Source of the DNA: Spirobacillus cienkowskii
GTDB taxonomy: Bacteria > Bdellovibrionota_B > Oligoflexia > Silvanigrellales > Silvanigrellaceae
Length of the DNA stretch: 48,535 nt
NCBI GenBank assembly: GCA_003339605.1
Contig: QOVW01000067.1
Location: 1 to 48,535, forward strand
Direction: 5' to 3'
Shown here: positions 1-9,800 of the stretch, in pieces
Layout: every line of letters starts with the position of its first letter
Numbering within the stretch: position 1 is the stretch's first letter
The notes under the pieces: model-generated
The model's input: only the letters and a program-made list of their open reading frames with translations
What the model was told of the DNA's origin: nothing
Databases searched by the model: none
Translations under genes and position numbers: made by a program

Positions 1-10
1 TAAAGGCCTT

Positions 11-32
11 ATCGTCCATGTTTTCGGACGAT
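11..32. other. 7-bp inverted repeat at window edge
   Basis: ATCGTCC at 11-17 and GGACGAT at 26-32 are perfect arms around an 8-nt loop, followed on the plus strand by only three T. This could be the 3' end signal of a gene lying left of the window, or the distal end of the minus-strand transcript of the gene at 196-852. The T-run is too short for a confident terminator call. The rest of 1-195 is AT-rich with no gene that I can support. Confidence 0.35.
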
Positions 33-195
33 TTTCTGCCTGCCTGTTTAACTACTTATTCAAATTCTAATTGATTTTTCTCAACTATTAACTGGCATTA
101 TTAATGGGCATTTTAAATTGATATGAATTGTAAAATAAACATTATTGCTTTTAGATAAATTTAATAAATGTTTTACGGTTTATTGAATTTTGCTT

Positions 196-852
196 TTATA
201 TTGAATACATTAATCCTAATGACATAATAACATCAGTATAATTTAATTTTTGATTAATATTCAAGATTGTATTTTCAATACTCATAGAATTATTATTAAA
301 TCCTAAATTTAAACTCATTCCAAAACTATTTGTTAAATTAAAAGTGTTAATTAATATTATACCATAATTGATATAATTTTCAATATTTAATTTTCCATCT
401 ATCAAACTACCCTCAATTAACACAGTACCGACATTCGCAGCGTAATAACCCAAATGACCCAAAGCATACATAGAAAATCTATCGTTAGGAGTGAGTTTAT
501 AACCAACATATGCTTTATTACCGAAACAAGAAATAAGTAATGTAATCGGGTTATATTGATTGTTAATTTTTGCAGTGCCTTCATAAGAAATTCCATTTAA
601 ACTAAGTCCTGTACCAATAATTAAACTTCCGGTTTTAGTTTGGTTTAATTCATAAAGCACACCAAGTGGCATATCTAGAGTTATAGTTTTCTTTGGTTCT
701 GCAAATTCAATATTATTAATTTTTACATTTTGGTATAATGAGAAACCGAAGTTGAAAAAGAAATTTAACCCAATTTTGTCATATTCTTTCGCAATGACTT
801 GCGTTGTTGTTAGTAAAAAAATAACTAAAATAAAATATTTTTTAAAATACAT
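196..852 (-). CDS. Secreted small beta-barrel-like protein of unknown function
   Basis: This 218-residue protein begins with a clear Sec signal peptide: Lys4-Lys5, a hydrophobic core, and a likely cut after QVIA at residue 21. The mature part is rich in alternating hydrophobic/polar stretches, Gly, Asn and Tyr, and ends in an aromatic-containing strand (SLGLMYSI). This is the pattern of an eight-stranded OmpA/OmpW-like outer-membrane barrel. I see no catalytic motif and cannot name a family. GAGGA sits at a good distance before the ATG. It is the last gene of the minus-strand group and is separated from pta by 227 nt holding its own promoter-like sequence and a palindrome, so separate regulation is likely. 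The outer-membrane location is inferred from composition only. Confidence 0.6.
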   Translation of the reverse strand: MYFKKYFILVIFLLTTTQVIAKEYDKIGLNFFFNFGFSLYQNVKINNIEFAEPKKTITLDMPLGVLYELNQTKTGSLIIGTGLSLNGISYEGTAKINNQYNPITLLISCFGNKAYVGYKLTPNDRFSMYALGHLGYYAANVGTVLIEGSLIDGKLNIENYINYGIILINTFNLTNSFGMSLNLGFNNNSMSIENTILNINQKLNYTDVIMSLGLMYSI

Positions 853-959
853 AAAATCCTCAAAAGCTTCGTTCTCACAAAAATGTCGATTAATTGTTGT
901 GTTGTTATCACTATGCTCAACTCTGGTTTGATTTTCAATATACTTTTTCAGAACATTTA

Positions 960-974
960 TAGGCGCAGCGCCTA
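960..974. promoter_or_regulatory. GC-rich palindrome, possible operator
   Basis: TAGGCGCAGCGCCTA is a perfect palindrome with one central base, and it stands out in very AT-rich surroundings. It lies just downstream of the -10-like hexamer of the minus-strand promoter candidate at 979-1006, so it would overlap the transcription start of the 196-852 gene. A dimeric repressor site is a reasonable guess. A five-base-pair hairpin in the leader RNA is the alternative. Confidence 0.4.
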
Positions 975-978
975 CACT

Positions 979-1006
979 TACATAGTCGAGAAATTTTCTT
1001 TGACAA
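979..1006 (-). promoter_or_regulatory. Candidate sigma-70 promoter for the 196-852 gene
   Basis: Read on the minus strand, TTGTCA (1006-1001) and TATGTA (984-979) are separated by 16 bp. The -35 matches the consensus in five of six positions, but the -10 in only three. The position, upstream of a monocistronic minus-strand gene, makes sense. Confidence 0.35.
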
Positions 1007-1079
1007 CTTATCTAATAACACTTTAATAATAAATAACTTTTTATTTAAACAGAAAGTCACTTAATGGAAACAGTCTAAT

Positions 1080-2021
1080 TTAACTCAAGGCAACAGTCAA
1101 AACTGCTGCATGAGCAATATCTTCTGCAGACGCGCCTCTCGATAGATCAGAAAAAGGTTTTGCAGCACCCAATAAAATAGGGCCCCATGCCTGAGCGCCA
1201 CCAATTCTTTGAGTAATTTTATAACCAATGTTTCCTGAATCAAGATCAGGAAAAATAAACACATTCGTTTTCCCTGCAATGTGGCTGCTTGGGTTTTTTC
1301 TTTTTGCAATACTTGGGACGCATGCTGCATCAAATTGCACTTCGCCATCAGCAATAATACTCGGGTGCCTATCAATAAAAAACTTATAAGCTGTTCTTAC
1401 TTTTTCGACATCAGGATGTTCTGCGCTTCCAACCGTTGAAAAGCTTAAAAAAGATATTCTAGGTTCTTTTCCGCTCCAAAATGCAAAAGCTTCTTGCGAT
1501 AAAAATGCAATATCTGCAAGTTCTGTGCTGGTTGGTTGTGGAATAACGCCGCAATCCGAAAATAATACGAGGTTTTCTCCACCATCGGTTGCTTTAGGCA
1601 AGGCAAGTAAAAAGCAACTTGTGATCACTTTCGTTTCTGGTTTTAATCCTACGGTATTTAATGCCGCTCGAATTACATGTGCTGTTGAGTTGACACAACC
1701 AGACACCACAGCATCCACGTGTCCTGTAAACAACTGAGCTCCTGCAGTAAAAGTGGTATCAGACGCGAAGGGTTCAATTTTTGGTGATAGTTTTTTACCT
1801 TTTTTTTCTGCAATTTTATGCATAATTTCTAAGGTTTTTTGCGATTGCTTTGCAGCATCTTCTATATTGCCTAAAATGCATTCAATATTGAGTTCTTTTT
1901 TTAAAATTTTTGCTGCAGAAATTACGCGCTCATCGTTTCCTTCTGGTAGGGCAACCTTTTTATTTTTTGCGCGTGAAAAAATTTGTTCTCTAGCATCATT
2001 TGTTAATAATTCAAAAAGCAT
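1080..2021 (-). CDS. pta: Phosphate acetyltransferase
   Basis: Pta interconverts acetyl-CoA plus phosphate and acetyl phosphate plus CoA. With acetate kinase it links acetyl-CoA to acetate and ATP. The protein is a single PTA/PTB domain with the family's VALPEGNDERV start, an internal VDAVVSGCVNSTAHVIRAAL segment, and the C-terminal FPDLDSGNIGYKITQRIGGA and GPILLGAAKPFSDLSRGAS blocks. It lacks the N-terminal DRTGG-type domain of the long E. coli enzyme. I start it at the ATG at 2021 (313 residues), with an AAAGG about 10 nt upstream; a TTG six codons earlier is in frame but badly placed. No ackA lies in the window. It follows the GHKL gene by 51 nt on the same strand, so co-transcription is possible. 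Confidence 0.95.
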   Translation of the reverse strand: MLFELLTNDAREQIFSRAKNKKVALPEGNDERVISAAKILKKELNIECILGNIEDAAKQSQKTLEIMHKIAEKKGKKLSPKIEPFASDTTFTAGAQLFTGHVDAVVSGCVNSTAHVIRAALNTVGLKPETKVITSCFLLALPKATDGGENLVLFSDCGVIPQPTSTELADIAFLSQEAFAFWSGKEPRISFLSFSTVGSAEHPDVEKVRTAYKFFIDRHPSIIADGEVQFDAACVPSIAKRKNPSSHIAGKTNVFIFPDLDSGNIGYKITQRIGGAQAWGPILLGAAKPFSDLSRGASAEDIAHAAVLTVALS

Positions 2022-2072
2022 GGAAAAGAGACCTTTCAAGTTGTAAAAAATTATTATTATAAAATTATGGTG

Positions 2073-3023
2073 TTATTTCTTTTTATCAATATGGATAATA
2101 TCTATAGCTTTTGGAGACTGGCTTTTTGCTCTTTTCTTGTTTTTTAAACAGATAACAACTCCTACGTCTGTTACTTTACCTTGTGTTATAAAAACAGAAA
2201 GCAGGTTAGCACGTTGGAGAATCATATACATTCCTAAACCAGCACTGACTTGTTGATTACCTAGCTGGTGTATTTCTTGGGTCCCAGTTTTAAAAATAAA
2301 TTTTACGTATTTATCCATGATTCCTGGATTGAGTCGACCAAAGTTATCTTTAACTGAGATTGCAACATCTTTGCCATTAAACCCCCATTCGAGTCTCACA
2401 ACTTCATGATCTTCAAGTTCGACAGGAATCGTTCTTGGCTGTTTTTCATGTTTAGGGTTGGCATCCCAAATTGCATTCATTAAAAGTTCTTCTTGAATTT
2501 CAACTGCATATTGTGCAATAATGGGGTTTTGGGTACCGATCACAGCTTCAATTTCTCCAAAAAACTTTTCCATTTCGCTTGCCAAATGCGTGCGCTCTTT
2601 TGAGCTCCTGATTTCGAATGTTTTAATGATAGGAAGTTTCACTCCCCCAATTTCTTCAATATTATCCATGGGTATTAATGCTCTCACACCCATATGTTCA
2701 GAGCCGAGCTTTTGTTTATCTTTTAGTAAAATTTGTCGTTTGATTGCTTGTTTAACACGGTCAACTAAAAAATCATTTTCATTATAAACAACATAGTGGT
2801 CAAACCCCTCAAGATTATTTTTTCCTTTAAATTCTGGGATTTTATTTACACTTGAGATAAGCATATTGACTGCGTGGTTTGATTTTTGTGTGTGTTCGTC
2901 AGTTAAAAACAAATCACACTCTTTGTCGCTTTGAGATAAGGAGAATTCTTTGACTATCATGTCTTGCAGCTGGTTTTTAATATTTTCATCTGAAAGATTT
3001 AAAAATATCTTATAGTTATTCAA
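2073..3023 (-). CDS. Stand-alone GHKL ATPase-fold protein (anti-sigma/RsbW-like)
   Basis: The C-terminal half carries GHKL (HATPase) landmarks: an N-box ending EELLMNA with Asn183, a G1-like DNFGRL (Asp226, Gly229) and a G2-like AGLGM (Gly262, Gly264). There is no dimerisation/phospho-acceptor His helix and no membrane segment. It therefore resembles RsbW/SpoIIAB-like serine kinases or similar soluble GHKL regulators rather than a classical sensor kinase. Residues 1-100 look like a degenerate receiver-like alpha/beta domain (periodic Asp and hydrophobic strands) but no phospho-acceptor is obvious. The start is TTG at 3023 with AGGAG seven bases upstream. Upstream on the minus strand a perfect TTGACA (3099-3094) exists, but no good -10. 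The target and partner are unknown; no anti-anti-sigma (STAS) gene is nearby. Confidence 0.6.
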   Translation of the reverse strand: MNNYKIFLNLSDENIKNQLQDMIVKEFSLSQSDKECDLFLTDEHTQKSNHAVNMLISSVNKIPEFKGKNNLEGFDHYVVYNENDFLVDRVKQAIKRQILLKDKQKLGSEHMGVRALIPMDNIEEIGGVKLPIIKTFEIRSSKERTHLASEMEKFFGEIEAVIGTQNPIIAQYAVEIQEELLMNAIWDANPKHEKQPRTIPVELEDHEVVRLEWGFNGKDVAISVKDNFGRLNPGIMDKYVKFIFKTGTQEIHQLGNQQVSAGLGMYMILQRANLLSVFITQGKVTDVGVVICLKNKKRAKSQSPKAIDIIHIDKKK

Positions 3024-3130
3024 AGGGATCTCCTGTTTTAACTCACGACAAAGTTATTGTCGAATAAATTAGTCTTGATCTTGAATCAATTTGTGTCAAA
3101 AATTCCTATTTTTATAGAAATTTCAATTAT

Positions 3131-4501
3131 TTATTTGATTTTTTTCAAAACAACAGCAAAAAACCCATCAATATCATCAGGATTTCCAGAAAATATCAAA
3201 AGCTCATTGTCTCTCGTAATATACTTCTTATAAAAATCATGAATCCGCTCTATTGGATTTACTTTTTCAAATTCTGGATGTTTTTCTAAAAAACTATTTA
3301 TTTGATGTGTAGTTTCTTCTATTTCAAAGCTACACACGATATAAATAAGCTCTCCGCCAATTTTAACGTTTGCTGATAATCCTTCTAGCAAACGGGCTTG
3401 TTCAATTGAGCAATTTTGAATGTCATTTGGTGTGCGCAGCCATTTGATTTCAGGATGTCTTCGGATCACTCCCATTGACGAACAGGGCGCATCAAGCAAT
3501 ATTTTATCAAATTGCTTCCCTTTGCATTGCTCAACAACATCTCCATGTAGAACATCGACTCCAGTAAGCTTAGTCCTTGTAAAGTTTTCTTTAAGAATTT
3601 TCAGTCTCTTTTGTGCAAAATCACAAACTGTGAGATTTTCAGGTTGCACGCCACTTTCCCAGAGATATAACGATTTACCTCCAGGGGCAGCACATGCATC
3701 GAGACAAATATCCGATGGTGACGCTTGAACTAATGAGGCAGATAACTGAGCGGCTTCATCTTGCACAATATAACACCCCGCCTGAAATGCCTTGCATTCA
3801 TCAAGTTTTGGTAAACTTTCAATGCGTAGGGTTCCAACAAGTGGTCGCCAAGAGCTTTCAATAGATTGGGTTTTTAATAAATATGTTGCGAGATCTAATT
3901 CATTATCTGGCAATGGATTATGCGAAATGAGTTTTAACGTGTTTTTAGGAATTCTATTGTTGTTTGCTAAAAGGTATTCAAGTCTCTCTGTTGGTATTTG
4001 TTTGTACCATCTTTCCACCATCCAGTTAGGAAAAGAATAATGCATTGAGTAATATTCAATAGGCTGTGTGGCTTTATCGGGTTTTGGGAAGTATTCGGAT
4101 TTACGGGCAACACGACGCAAAATTGCATTGACAAGAGATGCAGCGTTAGGAACTCCAACTTGTTTAATAGCTTCAACTGTTTCAGAGACAGCAGCTCTTT
4201 CTGGAACTCTATCCATGTAATAAATTTGGTATGTTCCAACTCTTAAAGCATTCGCAACTCGTGGATCGAGACTTGAAAATGGGCGGTCAAGCATATGTGA
4301 CATAATCCAGTCCATTTTCGCTAACCATCTTAATGAACCAAATACCATTTCGTAAATAAAAGCCTTATCAAGCGATCTTAAGTTTGGATAGTTTGCAAAT
4401 AATCTTTCTAATGCCACATCAGTGTGGATGTTGCGTGTAAGAACGTGCGTTAAGGCGTCAATGGCAATAGCCCTTGTAAGCGAGCCAGAACGTGTTGACA
4501 T
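3131..4501 (-). CDS. rsmB: 16S rRNA (cytosine-967-C5) methyltransferase RsmB
   Basis: RsmB makes m5C967 in 16S rRNA using S-adenosylmethionine. The first ~145 residues are a NusB-like RNA-binding domain. The methyltransferase domain has the SAM loop DACAAPGGKS (268-277), motif IV LLDAPCSSMGVIRRHP with the conserved Pro339-Cys340, and motif VI IVCSFEIEE with Cys390, the catalytic nucleophile position. The usual TC of motif VI reads VC here. I start at the ATG at 4501 (456 residues), nine bases after GGAG; a TTG five codons upstream overlaps that ribosome-binding site. The end of lapB is 44 nt upstream on the same strand, which suggests an operon. Confidence 0.93.
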   Translation of the reverse strand: MSTRSGSLTRAIAIDALTHVLTRNIHTDVALERLFANYPNLRSLDKAFIYEMVFGSLRWLAKMDWIMSHMLDRPFSSLDPRVANALRVGTYQIYYMDRVPERAAVSETVEAIKQVGVPNAASLVNAILRRVARKSEYFPKPDKATQPIEYYSMHYSFPNWMVERWYKQIPTERLEYLLANNNRIPKNTLKLISHNPLPDNELDLATYLLKTQSIESSWRPLVGTLRIESLPKLDECKAFQAGCYIVQDEAAQLSASLVQASPSDICLDACAAPGGKSLYLWESGVQPENLTVCDFAQKRLKILKENFTRTKLTGVDVLHGDVVEQCKGKQFDKILLDAPCSSMGVIRRHPEIKWLRTPNDIQNCSIEQARLLEGLSANVKIGGELIYIVCSFEIEETTHQINSFLEKHPEFEKVNPIERIHDFYKKYITRDNELLIFSGNPDDIDGFFAVVLKKIK

Positions 4502-4545
4502 AAGATTGAACTCCAAAAAATAACCTTTGATTTTTACATTCTTGC

Positions 4546-5835
4546 CTAGGAATGCTCAAAGTTTGGCATAATAATTGGTTTGAGAGTCTCTAATGAGTTG
4601 CAATATTTACAATTCCAGGCAAAAGAGGAAAAAAAAGAATTACAATTTTTACAATGATGAGCAAAATATCCTATTCTTGTGGCCTCATTTTGTTGATTCA
4701 CAAAATCGAAACTGCTTTGACTTACTCCAAGAATAGCAAGCACATCATTTAAAAACTCGCTTTTTTTCAACTCAGGTGATTTCTGTAGCAGAAGAGAGGC
4801 GTGAAAGATAGATGCCCAAAGGAATTTTTGTATATTTATTTCAATTTTATCCCAATTTAAAACTTTAAAAAACTCGTTTTCAACTGTTTTTAGCCGATTA
4901 ACTGCTTCTTTTGTTTCACTTAGTTTTATTATTTGGTGAGCAAGATATGGTGCGCCTGCAGCGGGAGAAATATCGTTATTTTTAAAAATTTGACAAAGTC
5001 CTTCAAGATTTGCAGCAAACGCTGTCCAAAGCAATTCTGGCTCTTGCGAAGAATTTTGTTGTAGGGCAGAGCTTGTTGCTTGCCACAGTAAAATCATAGC
5101 CCTTCCGGAATGACGTTCCCAGAGTAAGGCATTTCTAGAAAATTCAATTGTTTTTTCTATCTTATCTATTTCGCTCAGTTGAAATTCGCCTATTTGGCAA
5201 ATAGCATGAGCAATTTTTAGGCGAAATGCGATATTATTTGTATTTTTAAAAATATTTAATGCTATTTCAAGTTGTTTAGGAAAAAAACCAGAAGAGCAAA
5301 TTGTTAAAACATGATCCATAAGATCTAAATTATTTGGAGTTCTTCTCAATAATTCAAATGCTGTTTCAAATGCTCTAATGTACAAACCAATTGATGCATA
5401 AACTTGTGATAATTCAAAAAGAGCGCGGTTGGTTTCTATTTTAGAAACGTGTTGATGAGTCAGTATATCAACATATAACTTTATAGCTTCTTGAGGTTGG
5501 TTAATTTGAAAATAGTTTCTTGCTAAAACAAAGGCTTCTGATAGTTGAATATAATAACTATGTTCATAATTATTTAGGGTTGTATTAAAATTTTTTGCTG
5601 CTTCAAACTTATCAACATCATCGTGAAGAATTTTAAGTTTTGTTGTAAGCTTAGGATTAAAATGTTTTTTATCTGGAGTATAATTTGAGGTTTTTCTAAA
5701 TCGTCTTCGAAATGTTCTCCATAAAGAGGGAAAAAGAAAACCGAGAACAATGCCTACAGAAAGTCCGGCTCCCACAAAAAAACTTGCTTCAAAACTGTCC
5801 CACATTGGCATCCCTTCGGTAATTTGTCTTGCCAC
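4546..5835 (-). CDS. lapB: LapB/YciM-type TPR protein with C-terminal rubredoxin-like zinc ribbon
   Basis: LapB is an inner-membrane adaptor that presents LpxC to the FtsH protease and so balances LPS and phospholipid synthesis. The layout matches that family: one N-terminal membrane helix (about residues 15-35, FFVGAGLSVGIVLGFLFPSL), a cytoplasmic stretch of TPR-like helical pairs, and a terminal zinc ribbon with CKNC (395, 398) and CKYC (409, 412) followed by LETLKPI. The TPR part is divergent and the protein (429 residues) is longer than the ~390 usual in Enterobacteria. The start is GTG at 5835 with GGAG seven bases upstream; an ATG at 5839 is out of frame. It is divergent from kdsB, another LPS gene, which supports the assignment. 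Family assignment rests mainly on architecture and the zinc ribbon. Confidence 0.8.
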   Translation of the reverse strand: MARQITEGMPMWDSFEASFFVGAGLSVGIVLGFLFPSLWRTFRRRFRKTSNYTPDKKHFNPKLTTKLKILHDDVDKFEAAKNFNTTLNNYEHSYYIQLSEAFVLARNYFQINQPQEAIKLYVDILTHQHVSKIETNRALFELSQVYASIGLYIRAFETAFELLRRTPNNLDLMDHVLTICSSGFFPKQLEIALNIFKNTNNIAFRLKIAHAICQIGEFQLSEIDKIEKTIEFSRNALLWERHSGRAMILLWQATSSALQQNSSQEPELLWTAFAANLEGLCQIFKNNDISPAAGAPYLAHQIIKLSETKEAVNRLKTVENEFFKVLNWDKIEINIQKFLWASIFHASLLLQKSPELKKSEFLNDVLAILGVSQSSFDFVNQQNEATRIGYFAHHCKNCNSFFSSFAWNCKYCNSLETLKPIIMPNFEHS

Positions 5836-5997
5836 TCATGATCTCCTACTTTGAGCTGCCTAGAACTTTAACATACCTCAAACACTTTGTCCTGGTTTAT
5901 TGCTTTAAAATTTAATTTCTTTCCTCTTTAGATTTTTAGCTATTTTAATTATTAAAAATTTGTAATATTTGATATATTTACATTTTAGGAGAAACCA

Positions 5998-6852
5998 ATG
6001 CCAATGGTTGTAGAAAAAAAAAGTAATGTTTTTATAATTATTCCTGCAAGACACGGCTCAACTCGATTACCAGGAAAACCCTTATTAAAAATTGCGGGGC
6101 AATCTATAATTGTTCGGGTTGCGACCCGAGCCAAGCAGCTTGAAGAAAAGCTTTTAAATAATAATAAAGTTAATAATGTTTTTTTAATGGTTGCAACTGA
6201 TCACGAAACAATATCTTACGAGATTAAAAAAATTGGCATTCAGGCTGTTATGACATCTTCAGAATTAAAAAATGGGACAGAGCGAGTTTTTGCTGCTTTA
6301 AAGCAGTTTCATAATATTAATGAAAATGATATTATTGTTAATATTCAAGGAGATGAACCATTTTTTTCAATTGAGGATCTTGAAAACCTTATTATAGAAA
6401 TGTTAAATAATAAGAATGTTCCCATGGGAACATTGGCTTTTCCTAGAAATGATCCCAGTTTATTTTTATCGAGTTCGGTTGTTAAAGTTGTTAGAGATAC
6501 AAATAGATTTGCGTTATATTTTTCGCGTTCTCCTATTCCGTTTCCTAAAATTGAATTTGATGCACTTGGCAAGAACTGGTTAGTTAAGGCTAACGATTTA
6601 ATAAATAAGGTTGAATTTTTGCATCATGTTGGAATTTATGTGTTTAGGTATAATTCTCTGTGTGAATATTCTAATTCAAGTTTAGACAGTCAATTAGAAA
6701 TAGTAGAAAATTTGGAACAATTAAGAGCACTAGAATGGGGTTGGAAAATATTAGTGATCGATGCTTCTCAAGAACCTTTTGGAATTGATACAACAGAAGA
6801 TTTAGATAAAGCGAATTTGTTTGCATTAAGTTTAAATGAAATAAAAGTATGA
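5998..6852 (+). CDS. kdsB: 3-deoxy-manno-octulosonate cytidylyltransferase (CMP-Kdo synthetase)
   Basis: KdsB activates Kdo with CTP to give CMP-Kdo, the donor for the inner core of LPS, in the cytoplasm. Visible landmarks are the nucleotide-binding IPARHGSTRLPGKPL (15-29), VATDHETI, the TSSELKNGTERV segment and the metal-site NIQGDEPF (Asp119, Glu120). At 284 residues it is some 35 longer than the E. coli enzyme; extra residues lie at the N-terminus and in the LNNNKVNN and VKANDLINK insertions. AGGAG stands six bases before the ATG. The last four bases overlap the start of the next gene as ATGA, so the two are translationally coupled. The divergent neighbour is lapB. Confidence 0.95.
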   Translation: MPMVVEKKSNVFIIIPARHGSTRLPGKPLLKIAGQSIIVRVATRAKQLEEKLLNNNKVNNVFLMVATDHETISYEIKKIGIQAVMTSSELKNGTERVFAALKQFHNINENDIIVNIQGDEPFFSIEDLENLIIEMLNNKNVPMGTLAFPRNDPSLFLSSSVVKVVRDTNRFALYFSRSPIPFPKIEFDALGKNWLVKANDLINKVEFLHHVGIYVFRYNSLCEYSNSSLDSQLEIVENLEQLRALEWGWKILVIDASQEPFGIDTTEDLDKANLFALSLNEIKV

Positions 6853-9800
6853 TTTTTTATAAATTATTAACATGTGGATTGTTATTATACTCAGTAAATA
6901 TTTTTGCAGTTCCTTTAAGTTTTTTATTAAGTGAATCACAAAATATGCCCAAAGCTCAGTGGCATCAACTAGAGTCAGAAAATTTCAGAATTTATTATCC
7001 AAAGAACGCTTTCGATATTGCAAAATACTCTTTATATGCTGCAGAAAGTTCTTATTCTTATTTATCGTTACTTCTTGGCGTTTATTTACCTAATGACTCC
7101 ATATCTCAGTTAGAGTCTCAAAAAGATCGATCTATTTTAGCAAGTACAGATAAATTTGTTTATATTTTAGGAAATCGCGCAGAAGGTTCTGGTTTTGCCA
7201 ACCCTGTTACTTTAAATATTGAAGCACAAATGTTGTTTTCAAGAAAGGCATCTTTTTTTCAACATGAATTGGTGCATCGCTTAATGTATGAACACAATCA
7301 ATTTAAAATTGGTCCTTTGGGCAGGATTTGGAGTTTGGCAATGCTTCCTGCTTGGTGGATAGAGGGGCTTGCTGAATATTTAACAGAAAGTATTGGTACT
7401 ATTGAAACTGATGCTTTAGAAAGACATATGGCTCTTCAGAGCAATTGGCCTTCATGGGACAGACTGCACTCCTTATACAATGCCGATGAGGACGCAATTT
7501 TAAAGGGCTATGTTGTTTCTGGGCGTTTTTTAGGTTGGTTGTTATCAAAAACAAAACAAAAAGATTTGTATGAAATTCATAAAAATATATTTAGCAAAAC
7601 TATTACATTTCCTTTTTATAATGCAATTGATGCTTGGGTGTTTGAAAATTTCCAAAAAGATAGTAAGCAATTGTATATTGAATTTCAAAATGAAAAAAGG
7701 GATTTTTGGAAAAATTATATTAATGGTTTACCTGAATTGGCGTATGAAAATGAGCAATTTAGTAGTGGACACGATATCATTTTTCCAACAATAGTTTTTG
7801 AAAATAAAGCAATTTTTTCAAGACTCGTTTCTAATTATTCTGTTTACTCTGGTTCTTTTTATGTAAAAGATTTTTCAGAAAAAAGTGAAACTAGAATTCC
7901 TTTTAATTATATTGGATCTTCTATTTTTTCTGCTAGTTCTTTAACAGATGGGGTTATATTAACTGCTGTTTTAAATAAATATGACAATTTTACTATGGGT
8001 CATGATGTTTCAATTATAAAATTTAAAAATAAATTAAGTGAAATATCAGAAAAAAATATTATCGATAATCAAATATTAAAATTATCAAGCAAAGAAAATC
8101 CAATATTAATAAAACAAATTTTTAATTATTTAGATAATAATTTTTTTATTGTTGCTGTTCAAAATGGAAATACTTTAATATATCATTATGATTATAAAAA
8201 AAATAACATAAAATTTTTAAAAAAATTCTTATTTCCCGAGACGGTTAAATTTATAAATAACTACTCAAATTTAAATTTACAAAAAAATTGTGGAAGTTTT
8301 ATTTTATTTAAAGATTTTGAAAAAACAGCAATAGATAATATCTGTGCGGATGGAAATTATTTTAATCTAGTTAAAGAAAACTATTTTATTATAAAAGATG
8401 CTTATATTTTAAAAAATGGAATAATTAGAATTTTAGCAAAGCGCGATAAACTTTTATCTTTAATCGACTATACGCCAAAAAAACAAAGCTCTTTTCGACT
8501 TTTAATTTCAGAAATAATAGATTCAATTGTTCCTTGGGATCCTGATCCAGAAAAATTTTTAGGTGCATGGGTTTATAAAGACAATAAATATTTTTTTAAG
8601 AAAATTGATATATATAAATCTACAGAAAATTATAAAAACTGGTTAAAGGATAAAGATGATAGCGATTTTTTAAAAAGCACTCAAGAATTTAATGATTTTA
8701 AACCACGTTTTGTGGAGATATTTAATAATAAAAAAGAATATTTTCTTATTAAAGATCAAGAAATAATATCAAATTATTTAAAATTAACGCAAGAAAAAAG
8801 CGAATCTGATTATCATAATTTTTTATTTAAAGAAAATGAAACTGAAGCATTTCAAAAAATTGCTGATTATAATAATCGGTTTCTTTTTGCTTATCCTTAT
8901 GCAATGCCATATTTTTTGGGAGGTCCAACAATTGGCTTGTTCTCTATTCCGTACATGGACGAAATGGAGAGATACTATTTTCAATTATTTGCAGGATATA
9001 ATTTTTATTTAGATTCTTTTAATGCTTCATTAACATATGTAAACAATGAAATATTTAATGGTCTAAATATTTCATTGTTTGCAGAGCCATTTTTTAATGG
9101 ATATTATTTAGTAAATAAAAGCGATAATGGAGAAATTAAAAGATACAAATATTATAATTATTTAAATAAAGTTGGAGTTAGTTTTTTAGCAAGACGTTTT
9201 TTTCGGCCACTTTCATCTAATTTTGAGAGTAGTTTATCTGTATACCAATTATTACCTTTTAATTCTAATGATAATACTCCTCCTTCTGATATAGGTGCAC
9301 AAAATGCGTTAATAATTAATGCTGCAGGTGAATTAAGCTTTGATATATTTAATACAGGTTTTTATTTAACAAAAACTAAACAAAAATATGAAAATTGGTT
9401 GTTGTGGAGAACGAGAATGTCTCTCGGTGCAAGCAAATCATATAGTATAGGTAAAACCAAAAACAGTCTTGGGCAAAATATAGATAACTTAGATTTTTAT
9501 AATTTAAATACAAATATTAACTCTAGTATAGCGCTTTTTGAACATAGATTTTCTATAATTGGTGGTGTGTCTACAACTCAAGGAAAGTCACTATTAAATA
9601 TTAAAGAAATATATTCTCCTTTTCAAAATTATATTTTAGGTTCAACAACTTCCTTAAATTTTGTTAGCTATCCAATATATAGTAACGGAACATTTCTTTC
9701 ATTAAAAACTGGTTCTTGGTCTTATTATAGTTCTTTGATTTATGATTTTCCTATTTTTTCAAAATTTGAAAAAAAGTTTTTAATTTCTTTTATAGATAAT

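Noticed and set aside
1-60. CRISPR or repeat array at the window edge
   Set aside because: Only one short inverted repeat is present; there are no regularly spaced direct repeats here or elsewhere in the window.
1525-2046. Plus-strand frames inside pta
   Set aside because: They are shadows of a well-conserved minus-strand gene and show no ribosome-binding sites or family motifs.
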